Source: Thozetella sp. PMI_491 (lineage: Eukaryota > Ascomycota > Sordariomycetes > Chaetosphaeriales > Chaetosphaeriaceae). From it: a stretch of DNA of 64,000 nucleotides. Position numbers and translations under genes: made by a program. The DNA lies in contig MU270019.1 in the NCBI GenBank assembly GCA_021432635.1, positions 1,237,672 through 1,301,671 on the forward strand. The letters are read 5' to 3'. Position 1 is the first letter of the stretch. The number at the start of each line of letters is the position of its first letter. Below the pieces are notes generated by a model. It saw only the letters and a list, made by a program, of their open reading frames with translations. It was not told where the DNA came from and did no database searches. Below, piece after piece: positions 50,070 through 60,758 of this stretch.

Positions 50070-51179
50070 ATGGCGTGGGAAGGAGTAGGCGTTCCAGTAT
50101 CACGATCGGCGATCGTGCAAGACGTCGATGGAACTCCACAGCTCGCTCAGAATGTTGCTGTCCCGGCCTTGAAACCCGGGACAGTACTAGTCAGGACGAC
50201 TGCCGTGGCCCTGAACCCGATCGACTACAAGCTACCCGCTTCGTTCCCGACGCCCGGCGCCATGGTCGGGAACGACTTCACTGGCACCGTTGTGGCGGTC
50301 GCGGAAGGCTTAGACGAGGACACAGACCTGCGGCCAGGCGACGTGGTATGCGGCGGCGTGTTCGGCTCTGATCCAAACGATACAGGGAGCGGTGCCTTCG
50401 CTTCGTATGTGAGAGCTCCCGCGGCGCTGCTCTTCCGGGTTCCTCCAGCGGGACCTGCACACCTCGAGACTGAGCAGGCCGCGACTCTCGGCACCGCTCT
50501 CGCAACCTGTGCTCTGGCACTCTGGGGCACTCAGTCGCTTGACCTGCTTCCTGCGACACCAGAGCAGCCCGCTCAGGTACCACTGCCCGTGCTCGTCTAC
50601 GGTGGTAGCACGGCTACAGGAACGATCGCGGTGCAGCTGCTACGGCTATCGGGACTAGACCCCATTGCTACTTGCTCCCCGCACAATTTCGACCTAGTGC
50701 GTTCTAGAGGCGCCTCGGCGGTCTTCGACTACACGCGCCCGGATGTGGCGGCCGCAATCAAGCGGCACACGGGGGGCCGGCTCAAGCACGTTCTGGACTG
50801 CATCTCAGATGCGCAGAGTGTCGAGATCTGCTACGACGCCATTGCCCGCGTCGGAGGGCGCTACACCTGCCTCGAGCTGGTGCCCGATGAGCTGCTGGCT
50901 AGACGCCGCGCTGTTAAGCCCAGCTTCCTCATGGCATCAGAGGTCACGGGCGAAGAGATCAAGCTTCCAGGTGGCTATGGCAAGTCTGCCGACCCGGCGA
51001 AACGCGCTGCGGCCGTCAGCTGCTTCGCCATGTTTCAGCGATTGCTGGACCAGGGCAAACTGCGGACACATCCTACCCACCAACTGGAAGGTGGGCTAGA
51101 ATCTATTTTGGATGGGCTGGCCCTGCTGAAGTCGGGATCGGTGTCTGGAAAAAAGCTGGTTGCTAGGCTATCAGAGTGA
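50070..51179 (+). CDS. Trans-acting enoyl reductase (MDR family, LovC/ApdC type)
   Basis: Single exon, 369 residues from the ATG at 50070. A longer frame opens with GTG. It is a medium-chain dehydrogenase/reductase lacking zinc-binding Cys residues. It has an N-terminal GroES-like half (ALNPIDYKLP, GNDFTGTVVAVAEG, RPGDVVCGGVFGS) and a Rossmann half whose dinucleotide loop reads VYGGSTATGTIAVQLLRLSG. The size and these phrases fit the stand-alone enoyl reductases that partner hybrid PKS-NRPSs without a working ER, as LovC, ApdC, TenC and CcsC do. It should reduce polyketide double bonds at chosen cycles, with NADPH, in complex with the megasynthase. The matching ER-like remnant in the PKS supports this. 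Confidence 0.9.
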   Translation: MAWEGVGVPVSRSAIVQDVDGTPQLAQNVAVPALKPGTVLVRTTAVALNPIDYKLPASFPTPGAMVGNDFTGTVVAVAEGLDEDTDLRPGDVVCGGVFGSDPNDTGSGAFASYVRAPAALLFRVPPAGPAHLETEQAATLGTALATCALALWGTQSLDLLPATPEQPAQVPLPVLVYGGSTATGTIAVQLLRLSGLDPIATCSPHNFDLVRSRGASAVFDYTRPDVAAAIKRHTGGRLKHVLDCISDAQSVEICYDAIARVGGRYTCLELVPDELLARRRAVKPSFLMASEVTGEEIKLPGGYGKSADPAKRAAAVSCFAMFQRLLDQGKLRTHPTHQLEGGLESILDGLALLKSGSVSGKKLVARLSE

Positions 51180-51395
51180 AGACTTCGTTGTACTAGGGAG
51201 CCTTAGAGCGAGACAATGCAGGATACCACCAGAGGCGCAACTTGGAAACGTGTAGGAAAATTGTCCTTGATTATGGTTGAGCTATAACGAGAAGATGTGT
51301 ATCATTTACTACTAGCCGATCACTTCTAGTTGCCTAAAGAGAATTGCTGAGATGCATTCTATTGTACATGAACCTTCAAGTCTGCGGTGATTGAC

Positions 51396-52714
51396 TTAGC
51401 CCAGAGGCGTCAGACTACCGCGGAACGGGGCCTTCAGCTGCTTCAGTACTTCTTCTTTAATCTTCCAGACCCCTTTAGTTTTATCATCTTCTACCTTTAG
51501 CCCATTAGGAACCGCGAGTTTGCTGAAGAGCTCGTCCTCTGTGCCGTCTGGCAGCGGCGCAAAGAGCAGCGGTTGCCATTTATCGCCTCTCTTCGCCTCT
51601 GCTGCTCGCATTTCCCTCTGGGCCTTCTCAACCTTGGATTTCTCGAGAGCGGCATCCCCATAGCGTCCGTCTTGGAGTGCTGCTAGCACTTTTCCCCAAG
51701 CCCGCCCACTTTCCCAAGAGTCCTGATGCTCAGGATCCGCCGTGCGCGAAGGTACGGGTTTGTTGCAAGGGTCGTCAGTATCGTACACCTCGAGAACCTC
51801 GTTGGTCCTACTATCTTTAATGGTGAACTTTCCGCTCCACTGGCCCTCTATCTCGTATATTGGTGTTTTGAGAGGGTCGTCGCGGCGGTACACCTTCGCC
51901 TCGAAGCTATTCCTCTTGCCCGAATAGAGACCTTCGCCGGAGAACTTGAGCTCAGAGTCGAACCCGGACGTCGAGAAAATGTGGTAGGTACCAGAGATCT
52001 CCGGGTATAGTCGACCGGACAGAAACCCCTTCACATTTCCATTGAAGCCTGGCGTGATGTAGTGCTCATCGTACTTGTCGAAGTGCACCTCCCCGTGGCC
52101 GTTCTGCGTAAGCTTGAGCGTACCAGAAAAGTGCATGCCCATACGGGTATACCCCGTGGCGCGGATCCCATTCTCCTCATCCCACACATAGACGGCACTG
52201 ACAGGAGGATGGTGGACCACCTGCTCAGCCGCAAGGTTGACAGTCGTCCCAGCCTCGTTGGCCCAGCTGGCTAGGAAGACCTCGCCCAAGAACGGGTTCA
52301 GGGGTTTCTTGATGCTGATCCCTGGTCCGCCGGCGACGTAGAACTGAGGTCGCATGGCGACTATGAGCCATTTCAAAACCAGGAGTGCCCTCTTCTCAGG
52401 AGTCGTCTCCTTGGCCGCCGCCGCAAAAACGGACGGACGCTCCGCCCATGCCGAGCAGACTTGGAGCAGGGACTGGGGGGCGAGGAAGAAAGGAGGGGCG
52501 GTGATGTTGCTTATGTCGCCCCTGATAGACGAGAGAAACTGCAGTCAAAGTGTGGTACCAATCAGCGAGCTATACATATAATAAAAAAGGAAGATATCCT
52601 TTCAGAAGGCTAGGTTCGTTTGGAGCCATGCATGCAAAGTGATTGTGAATGTAGGCGTATGTGGGCACAAGCTTTTACCTTGAGTAACTCGCCGATCCTC
52701 GAGCTCTTTTCCAT
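51396..52714 (-). CDS. Oxysterol-binding protein homologue (Kes1/Osh4 type)
   Basis: Exons 52679..52714 (36 nt) and 51396..52538, with a 140-nt intron, give 392 residues. The join reads MEKSSRIGELLK-FLSSIRGDISNITAPPF, the typical N-terminal lid region. KKPLNPFLGE is present, and the family signature EQVSHHPP reads EQVVHHPP (residues 117-124), a Ser-to-Val change, with the phosphoinositide-contacting His pair kept. It has no PH domain and no ER-targeting FFAT motif, and is somewhat shorter than yeast Osh4 (434). Such proteins exchange sterol for PI4P between membranes. Lying directly beside a biosynthetic reductase, it may be a divergent extra copy that confers resistance to the cluster product. 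Alternatively it is a bordering housekeeping gene. Confidence 0.9.
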
Positions 52715-53075
52715 CTTTGCCGGTCGGATTCAATTAGCAATGTTGTGCTGTCAACAGAGCAGGGAATGAAACTTGTGATAGCGGGGTAGGAAGGAAGGTG
52801 ACAACGTCGCGGTCATTAATAAATTTAGGTGGTAGCCAGCAAGGCGCAGCCTGACCAACAGACCCCCGTTAGACCGATATACGCCCGCCAGCCACCCACC
52901 GATACCTAACGCCCACTAGAAGCTTACAGGCACTAAAAATCGAACCCATGATTTCTTATTGTCTCTTGATAGCAGCAGCAAATGGACAACAGTGGTCGAT
53001 CTTCGGAAATTTTAGAAATATTAATTATGTATCTTCTAGCTACGCGTTTCCTATACTCCGCAGAGACCATTTGAT
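52715..53075. other. Intergenic region
   Basis: About 360 nt, promoter of the oxysterol-binding protein gene and 3' flank of the next. Nothing notable. Confidence 0.5.
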
Positions 53076-54233
53076 TCATTGAATCCCTTTGCCACATGAT
53101 ACTAAGTTTCGAATGAGTTGTTTGGCCCCTTTGATCTGTGTCGATAATGCAGCAATAATAATAAGCCCAGCCCCAACTAGAGAGGACCACTGTCCGACGT
53201 GCTGAATGCTTTCAGAGGCCGGCTCCAGGGCAAGGGTCCATTCGATTAGTATAATGGAGATGATCAAAGCCACTGGGGTAAGAATTAAAGCGTAGATCTG
53301 GAGCATGGTGACAAAAACCCCGGTCCAGTCAAGAGAGCCTAGATCTTTGTAATTCCGAATGAGCGAGGCATACCCCGTGAAAGACGTATGATCCGGAATA
53401 GGTAGATATCCAGTGATTTGGCCCAAGAATAACAGGGCTCCTAGCGCAAATGACAAGGGAAGAAATCCGTACACCAGCATACTGATGACATAGTAAACCG
53501 TATAATTAGCGCTCTGGCCGTCCGGATCCGGAAATAGCACGATGTCAATATCAGACTGGCTGCGGAGCATCGCCTGGGATGCTAGACATGGATAGAAGCA
53601 AGTTGATCTAGAGCCGGCTGATGCGGCCGAGATGAAAAAGTCCCAGACTGATTCGTTCCAACTAAGACTCAAAGACGGCGGTGCAAGCCCTGTGATGGGT
53701 AATGTATCGTTGAAGTCAAGAGGGCAGAACCTATATTGTATAAATGGTCCCGAGGTGGACTCATTGACAGCATATAAGTTGACCAAGCAGCTGATGATTC
53801 CAACCAGCATTACGACGGTCCAGAGCAGAAGGATTGGTCGAGTACCAGCTTGAGAGAGGATATTTGTTGAAACAGCGAGAGGAAGAATGGCCAAGAACCC
53901 CACGGTGATGATTGCAAATGTAGCATCGACGTCCTGATCTAATACTCGGCCGGCGACCCATGCTTCATGAGATTCATTGAAACTGACCACGCCATCTTGA
54001 AGCTGGGGCTTGGACGATGCTCCGGTGGTTGCAAGCAGTAAGGCGTGGATTGCACTCGAACCACCATAGGAGAGACAACTTGCTGCCGCCCCTGCGGTTA
54101 GCCACTTGTGTTTGTGGAAGAAGATAACGAAGGCCAAGAATGCGTAGTAAAGCCATCGAGGGGCTTGTCCATAGTTCCCACTAACGGGATAGACACACTC
54201 GATATCTTTGTAAGCCACGAATTGGGATGCCAT
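53076..54233 (-). CDS. Multi-pass membrane protein of unknown function
   Basis: Single exon, 385 residues from the ATG at 54233. There are about seven to eight hydrophobic segments: residues 28-45, about 50-70, 105-125, 132-155, 245-275, 305-330 and 345-370. A large loop near 155-240 is probably extracytoplasmic; it has several N-glycosylation sequons (such as NES, NYT) and a Cys pair (STCFYPCLAS). I do not recognise the family. Fungal proteins of this shape are often annotated only as hypothetical membrane proteins. It lies between the cluster and a small single-span frame, and I cannot assign it to the pathway. The N terminus is short and lacks a signal peptide. Confidence 0.7.
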   Translation of the reverse strand: MASQFVAYKDIECVYPVSGNYGQAPRWLYYAFLAFVIFFHKHKWLTAGAAASCLSYGGSSAIHALLLATTGASSKPQLQDGVVSFNESHEAWVAGRVLDQDVDATFAIITVGFLAILPLAVSTNILSQAGTRPILLLWTVVMLVGIISCLVNLYAVNESTSGPFIQYRFCPLDFNDTLPITGLAPPSLSLSWNESVWDFFISAASAGSRSTCFYPCLASQAMLRSQSDIDIVLFPDPDGQSANYTVYYVISMLVYGFLPLSFALGALLFLGQITGYLPIPDHTSFTGYASLIRNYKDLGSLDWTGVFVTMLQIYALILTPVALIISIILIEWTLALEPASESIQHVGQWSSLVGAGLIIIAALSTQIKGAKQLIRNLVSCGKGIQ

Positions 54234-54269
54234 CCCGGTTCGCCGTTTGGTGGGTTTGATCCGGTCTGC

Positions 54270-54521
54270 TCATGCGTCTCTGGTCTTTGGCTGGTGCTGA
54301 CGAGCCTGCTGGCGAGCCTTGTGTTGCTGAAAGTACCTCCTTCCGACAACTATCGAGACGACCAAGACTACAATTCCGGCCACAACAGGGCCAACGATAT
54401 AACCCACAGGAGGTACGATTGATCCGCTTCCAACGCTTGATTCGCTTGGCGAGGGAGGGGTTGGCTCGGTGTTGTTTTGTAGAGTAGCCGTTGTGCTCAC
54501 GGAAATTGCACTAGAAGTCAT
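54270..54521 (-). CDS. Small single-pass membrane protein (tentative)
   Basis: An open frame of 83 residues from the ATG at 54521. It has a Ser/Thr/Pro-rich N terminus, one hydrophobic helix (VGPVVAGIVVLVVSIVV) and a short basic tail (RRYFQQHKARQQARQH). This is the architecture of fungal Mid2/WSC-like wall sensors, but without a signal peptide and much shorter. It may be the 3' exon of a longer gene or a fortuitous frame. It lies 37 nt upstream of the multi-pass membrane gene on the same strand. Confidence 0.35.
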   Translation of the reverse strand: MTSSAISVSTTATLQNNTEPTPPSPSESSVGSGSIVPPVGYIVGPVVAGIVVLVVSIVVGRRYFQQHKARQQARQHQPKTRDA

Positions 54522-55186
54522 GGCGGGGTTATATCTGACAAGAAGGACGGAGGAGGGCTGCTTCAAAATGGGTTGGCGTACAAAAGCACCATAAGAGATG
54601 GAAAATAGCCACACTAGAAACTAGAGTCCGTCCCGCAGATCTTCTTGGAAGAAAGTAAGAACTTGCCCGTTGCTCCGCGCAGCGCTCAGGGTGAACACTT
54701 TGCATGGTTTCAGATGCGCGAAGACAAGGCTGCGGGAAGAATTGGTATATTTATCATTGGGGCCAGGCAGCCACCCCATGAGAAACAAGGGTGTGTAACA
54801 CAAGTATGCAAGCTGGCACGTGCAATATGCATCTTCTGGAAATTCCCACGCTCGCCGTAGCCTTGCGTATGCTGATTGGAATCTATAGCTGAGGGCGGCA
54901 AAGGCTTTTGCCTATTGCCAAGCTAAGGTGCAATATTGAGTACGCTTACCTGAATGGGACGACGCACGCGAGGGATACCTTGCTGCCCTTATCTTTAGCG
55001 GGCGTAGAATTCGTGAATTCTACCAGGTGAGTACTGTGATCGCTGCATACAGGGCCAACCTCGAGGATGCGGAATGGGCATCAGAAATCGGCATACTCGA
55101 CATTGACGCGGATATTATTTCGATTGGTCAAGGCTGGCTTATTGGGCCTTGAGCTATTTAGTTTACAATAACTCTTTTTCTCGCAT
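54522..55186. other. Intergenic region
   Basis: About 0.66 kb without a supported gene. It could hide a 5' exon of the small membrane protein, but no signal peptide-like frame with a matching donor was found. Confidence 0.4.
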
Positions 55187-56658
55187 CTATATTTCCTCCA
55201 AGTCCACAAGATCGTTCAGTGCCTTTTCCAATATGTCGATCCCTTGGAGCATGACTTGTTCGTCAATCACAAGCGCTGGGGCAACTCTCAAGCGCCTGCC
55301 TGAGGCGTTCACCACTAAACCTCGCTTCAAGCAAAGAGCAGCGAGGCGCTTCCCTGTCACTCGTCCCTGCGGATGTGTCTCGTGTATGTAGATACTCCTG
55401 AATAGTCCCTTTCCTGTGATGGTGTCAAAGTAGGGTGACTTAATCGCAAGGAACCTAGCCTCAAACTTGGCGCCCAGATCAGCAGCGCGAGCAGTGAGTG
55501 ACTCGTTCATGATAACGTCAAGTGACGCAATAGCCACGGCACTTGCCAGGGGGTTGCCGGAAAAGGTGGATCCGTATCTAGGTTGTCCCTCTTTGTTAGA
55601 CAGGATAATTCTTTCGAATCTAATTGCTTCTAGACTTACTGTCCTGGCTCGATGCTGTCCATTGCGCGTCTCGTGCCAAGTACCGCAGAAATAGGGTAAA
55701 AGCCACCCGACAACGACTTGCCAATAATCACCATATCCGGCTTAATACCAGCATGTTCGTAGGAGAAGAGGCGCCCTGTCCGGCCAAGACCGGCCTGGAT
55801 CTCGTCGGCGATGAAAAGAACGTTGTATTGGTCGCACAGCTCCCTAACCCGTTCGATGTATCCGTCTGGAGGAGCGAGGCATCCTGCATGACCTTGCACA
55901 CATTCGACGAGGAACGCGGCGGTTTGGCTGCCGTGACTTTGGAACGCTTGCTCGAGGTCCTCGATCGAGCCGAATCGCACTTCGTTCCCGGCGCAGAAGG
56001 GGCCGACGTTGGGCATCCAGGGGCCACAATCTTGAGAAACGGTGAGCATCCTACCCAGGGTAACAGCTAAATATTGTCTGTGGATGGCCAACTTACTCTT
56101 TCGATACCCCTCGTCCGTAGAGGCGGACAGGATGCTCAGGGTGCGACCGTGGTAGTTATCGCTAGCTGTGATCACAAGTGCCTTGTCCTGCTCGATGCCC
56201 TTGGCCTTGTATCCCCAAGACCGAGCGATCTTAATAGCGAGGTCAACAGCTTCGGCACCACCATTCATCGCTGCAACTTTGTCAAAGCCAGTGAGCTCGC
56301 ATATCTTCTTGCAGAATTGAGCGTACTGCGCGACATGGACACTCCGCGAGGGCATCGTAAGGAGCTGGCACTGCCTAGTCATGGCCTCGACAATCTTGGG
56401 ATGGCAGTGGCCCTGGTTGCAGGCAGAGAATCCAGCGTTGAAATCGATGTACTTCTTTCCCTCCAGATCCCAGAGGAACGAGCCCTGTCCCCGGGTCATG
56501 ATGACCGGGTGGCTATTCATGCCCTGGACGCTGTACTTGGAGTCATCGCGTATACACTCTGCTGTGCTGAGCTGACCTTCTGGCGGCCCAGTGGAAGCCT
56601 GCAAGGTTGCTGCCGTGTCAAGGTGCAGGGCAAGGGTTTCGGCTACCGTCGTTGCCAT
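55187..56658 (-). CDS. Class III PLP aminotransferase (ornithine aminotransferase-like)
   Basis: Exons 56097..56658, 55640..56030 and 55187..55577, with introns of 66 and 62 nt, give 447 residues. The first intron is a multiple of three and open in frame, but a good GTAAGT donor and the family alignment support it. Typical features are seen: GAEAVDLAIKIAR, YHGRTLSILSAS, VECVQGHAG, ADEIQAGLGRTG, and the Schiff-base lysine in IIGKSLSGG. A final small domain follows (YGSTFSGNPLASAVAIA...). The family converts ornithine and 2-oxoglutarate to glutamate semialdehyde and glutamate. Some members act on other omega-amines, so the substrate is uncertain. It is not obviously mitochondrial, since the N terminus is not strongly basic. 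Confidence 0.88.
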
Positions 56659-57465
56659 GATGAAGGTGCGCTTCGGGGATGTGTTTCCGCTGGCGGGAAC
56701 GAGTAGAGGGGAATTACGAGGGCCGGCGTGTGATGGCGACTTTTCTAGTCTCTACCCTCCTAAATACCAATTTATTGGAAGGCGGGAGCAAGGTGTATGC
56801 TTCTCAGCCTAGACAGTCTTGCAGATCTACCGGGTATGGGTGTGCTTGATGGCTGTCGGCTTTGATAGTGTCTGTCCGTCTGCCTTCGCACGGTATGCCC
56901 ACTCATGTGGACTAGGGACCAACCTCCCGTCCAGGGATGCGCCGCTTGCAATCGCTTGGTGCCCGCCAGTGCGGAGTAACGGATCAAGGGTAGTTCGGAT
57001 GCTTCCTATCTACCTCGTTTACGACACAACGGACCTCTTCACGCCAGTCTCGGGCCCAAGTGGCATGGCTTCTTCTAGTATCCAGCTATCGTGACGCATA
57101 CCCCAGTTGGGAAGCCCGGCTCGATACCTTCGTGTAGAACCAATAGGGTGATAATAGATAGAAGCGCGCATTACGTAGCCGACACGCTAGCCTCGCCTAC
57201 TTTTTTCCCTTCTATAGAGGAGTTCTATTTGTCTCCACCGAGCCGATAAGGCCATTCCTATCAAGGCAATGCGAATCGATCGAGCTGCCGCGCCGCCTCC
57301 AACTCAGTGCCGTGATTCGGCGCAAGATCGGCGCGCTATCCGTAGCTATGTATAATCTGTTCGTGAGGTTGGCGAATCGATCCATCCTAGTCTTCTCCCC
57401 GGCTGCGTGTTCATGTCGATTTTCAGGCTCCCCCTGACACCGTGTAGCGCATAGTTTCTCAAAAG
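56659..57465. other. Divergent intergenic region
   Basis: About 0.8 kb between the divergently transcribed aminotransferase and ketopantoate-reductase-like genes. It is a candidate shared promoter. No gene is supported. Confidence 0.5.
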
Positions 57466-58666
57466 ATGGGTTCTCAAGCCAAGTCTAACATCCTGCTCGT
57501 CGGCTTTGGGGGCATCGGCGCCATCACTGCTTACAACCTCGAAGCCGGCGGTCTTGCGACAGTGACTGGGGTGTTGAGGTCGAACTATGATGTGGTCAAC
57601 GACCGCGGACTCAAGATCTGGTCTGTCGACCATGGCGATATCCCCTCTTGGAAGCCAACCCGAAGTGAGTTTATTCTACCACTGCAGCGATGTGGTACGA
57701 GGTCCAATCGACTAATCGTTACTCAGTCTCTAGAGCTATCCCGAACGTAAAGGAAGAGGGGCTGGCTCCCTATGATTATATCGTCGTTTGCACGAAAAAC
57801 ATTCCCGACGTCCCCCCCACAGTTTCCGAGATTATCGCGCCTGCGGTAACCCCTGGACACACTGCGATCGTGCTCGTTCAAAATGGCCTGAACATCGAAA
57901 AGCCCGTCATCGCAGCCTTTCCCACAAACATCGTTATATCAGGAATCTCTCGTATGAGCTCCGCGGAGCTAGGCCCAGGGCAAATCTTCCACCAGGATCA
58001 CGATATTTTGATTATCGGCGCGTTCCGGAACCCAAATCTTGACATAGAGAAGGAGCTCGCGGCCGCCAAGCACTTTACCGACCTGTACAACGCCAGTGGG
58101 AAAGCCACAGGACAGTATGCCGAAGACGTCTTGTTCATGCGTTGGAGGAAACTGTGCTATAATGCATCTTACAACTCCCTATGTGCGATCACCGGCATGG
58201 ATACGAGCAGGCTTCGCCTGGCCAAAACGCCGGTTACCGAGCTGTTGTTGCCTATCATGATGGAGATCAAGAGCATCGCACGAGCTGCTGGGGTAATGCT
58301 CGCGCCGGACCAAGAAGATGCCTCCCTGAACGGCGACGCGATTGATGCGTACTTCCGGCCAAGTATGCAACAAGACATTGAGAAGGTATGCCAGCTTACC
58401 ATTATCTACCCACAAGATTACCTGCCCTTCGCTAACTGAGCGGGTTATAGGGCAATTTCATGGAGCTAGAAATCATTGTCGGCGAGTCCGTCCGAGAGGC
58501 ACAGCGGCTCGGTGTCCCTGCTCCAACATTGACTTTCATATATTCGCTGTTGAAAGCGCTCCAGACCAAGACAAAGATGGCGAAGGGCATGGTGGAGCTC
58601 CCGCCCATGAAGAACTACGGAGCGGACGACATGCTAGCGAAGTTCAAGGGCTCAGCTGTCCCGTGA
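57466..58666 (+). CDS. 2-dehydropantoate 2-reductase (ApbA/PanE)-family protein
   Basis: Exons 57466..57664, 57727..58385 and 58451..58666, with introns of 62 and 65 nt, give 357 residues. The N-terminal Rossmann motif is VGFGGIGAITAYNL. A central VCTKNIPDV and VQNGLNIE follow, then the C-terminal helical domain with the catalytic Lys in RWRKLCYNASYN. Canonical PanE reduces ketopantoate to pantoate with NADPH for coenzyme A synthesis. Fungal genomes hold several paralogues, some within gene clusters, that act on other 2-oxo acids. Placement between an aminotransferase and a 2-hydroxy-acid oxidase makes a specialised 2-oxo/2-hydroxy acid substrate plausible, but this is inferred from context. 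Confidence 0.88.
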
Positions 58667-59134
58667 GAGAAATATGCCTCCAATGTTTCGCCTGGATAGT
58701 ACTATATTTCCCACCTGAGTCGTGAGGATATCCTGATTGCGCGAAGAAGGGAGCTGTTGCTCGTTCGGGCTATGAAAGCTTCAGGAGCCGACAAGCTCTC
58801 ATGATAAGAACAGGGGTAGAACACGCATACCCCACAACGGACGTCGAACCACCAAGGCCTTATCCATTAGCTTAACTATCGTAGCCAATTGAAGCCCAAC
58901 TGGCGAGCGGAAGCTAGCTTCCCTCTACGCTGCAGGCTATGCTTTATCTATTGCGGGACCGCGCTAGGTGCCCTCCCGAGGCGTGTTGCATGCCAACCTC
59001 GATCAGATCCTCCGCGCCCACGTTCTTCTCTTTCCTACATCGGCGGACCTTGCCTTCTCCCTTGTTCCTCTGTCCACTTCCGAACTTGAGCAATTCCGCT
59101 TGGGTGTAGTGCGTGTCCAGGATAGTTCAGCTCT
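58667..59134. other. Intergenic region
   Basis: About 470 nt between two plus-strand genes. No recognisable feature. Confidence 0.5.
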
Positions 59135-60662
59135 ATGCGATCTGAAAGAAGATCACGGTCTGGTTGCAAACAGTGCAGATCATGGCACCTTAAATGTGAC
59201 GAAGTGACCCCGAAATGCGGCCGTTGCCAGACGCGGGGCATAGAATGCGAATATATTACGCGCATCCGATGGAGCGGCATTGTTACGACGCAGACCGCCC
59301 GGCAGACGCGTACTCCGAAGCGCGGCCCGGCGTCAAAGCCTCCGGCGTTCCCCAGCGGCTCATCCTGGGGCGAGTCAGCATGGCTAACGGCTTTATCGTC
59401 GCCGCTGTTCGAAAAGGCTGAGGAGTTCGCGGCATACAAGTACTGTGAGTTGCCTATCACAGAACGATTACGCATGGATTTGGACTGAGCTGGACTCAGA
59501 CGTAGACCGCCTTGCGGGAGAGCTTCAAGCCCAAGATGGCCAGGACAATCCTTACCGGAGGCTGTCCTCCATGGCCTTGAAGTTCCCCGTCCTCCTTCGA
59601 ACCATCATTTCCTGCGCGGCCGAGCACATGCATATTTCAGGCCATTGGCCTATCCAGCGCGCCATCGACCAATACGACGGCGCTATTCACCTTCTGCGTT
59701 CCCAGCTCCGGAACTGGAAACCGACTCTCTCCGAGTCGGCCGAGTCTAACGAGGACGGCGGTATCACTGCGGATCACGCACTCCTGGCCGCCATCTTGCT
59801 GCAACCTGCCATTATCGCATTCAGCGGGGGCTCCGCATCCTCAGCCGAGACTCATTTGGACATGGCTTTCTACGGATTAAAGCAGTTGTCGTACCTGGGT
59901 ACATCCGATTTGAAAGATGTCTTCTTCCCCCGGTTGCTTGTCCAGCGTTTCGCAATGGTCGATGTCGGCCTGAGTGTTTATGCGCGGAGGCGGCCACGGG
60001 TGCCGCTCGACAGCTGGTTTGCCACACCGACCGCTGGGAACAATCTGGACAAAAGCCAACCTTCGTTCCGCAAGATGACTGGATGCCCTCATTTGGTCTT
60101 CATCTTCCTGCTGCGGGCTATGCACCTCGCCGCAGATGTCGCCGCTTCGGTGCGGTCATTTAAAGACATAATCAACGATGCGATCATGTTAGAGATGGAG
60201 ATGCGTGTGCACGACTTCAAGCATGTGGGTTCGTCCATCCTAGATGCTTCATCCGAGAAAGTTGCCCGGGCGTTCACTTATGCCGCGCTCTTGCTCCTAT
60301 TCCGACGCGTTTTCGGCGAGCCATCTTCTTCACCGCGTGTTCAGAACACTATAGGCGTCATCTTCTCGCTAATGAACAGTATTCAGGACAGTGAGGCCGA
60401 AGGGGAACGCCCAACAATGCCCCGTGTGGACTCGGCCTCGGGCCTGCCCTTCTACCTCGCTGCGCGAGAGGCGGTTACAGCCGAGGATCAGGAACGGGTG
60501 CGACAAAACCATGCCATGTGGCGGAAAGTATACCCGAACCCAGCTCGAGTTCGACTTATGGAGGTTGCGGAGAGGATGTGGGCGGAGCGCGCGCGAGGAT
60601 CCGATCAGGTGGAGCAGGCATGTATCGAGATAGAGAGCGCATGTGATGCGTATCTGTTCTGA
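59135..60662 (+). CDS. Zn2Cys6 binuclear-cluster transcription factor
   Basis: Exons 59135..59444 and 59500..60662 give 490 residues. The 55-nt intron starts with a perfect GTGAGT and moves the reading frame by one, joining AAYKY to [10 protein letters not shown]. The Cys pattern of the DNA-binding domain is at residues 11, 14, 21, 28, 31 and 38 ([29 protein letters not shown]). A long helical fungal-specific activation region follows, starting about residue 100 and lacking an obvious coiled coil after the zinc cluster. It is nuclear and probably a pathway-specific activator. It is more likely to act on the aminotransferase/reductase/oxidase/transporter block around it than on the PKS-NRPS cluster about 7 kb to the left. 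Confidence 0.88.
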
Positions 60663-60758
60663 ACACAGCAAGCCTTGAGATGAATATACTGGGATCATAA
60701 TCTGGCCCGAAAGTTTTTCAAACACTTCTTTATTCCAAGTTATGTTCTCAAATTCGTA

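Noticed and set aside
59445-59462. An 18-nt GTGAGT...CAG intron in the Zn2Cys6 gene
   Set aside because: Too short for a fungal intron and would leave the frame unchanged; a 55-nt intron ending at 59499 resolves the frame instead.
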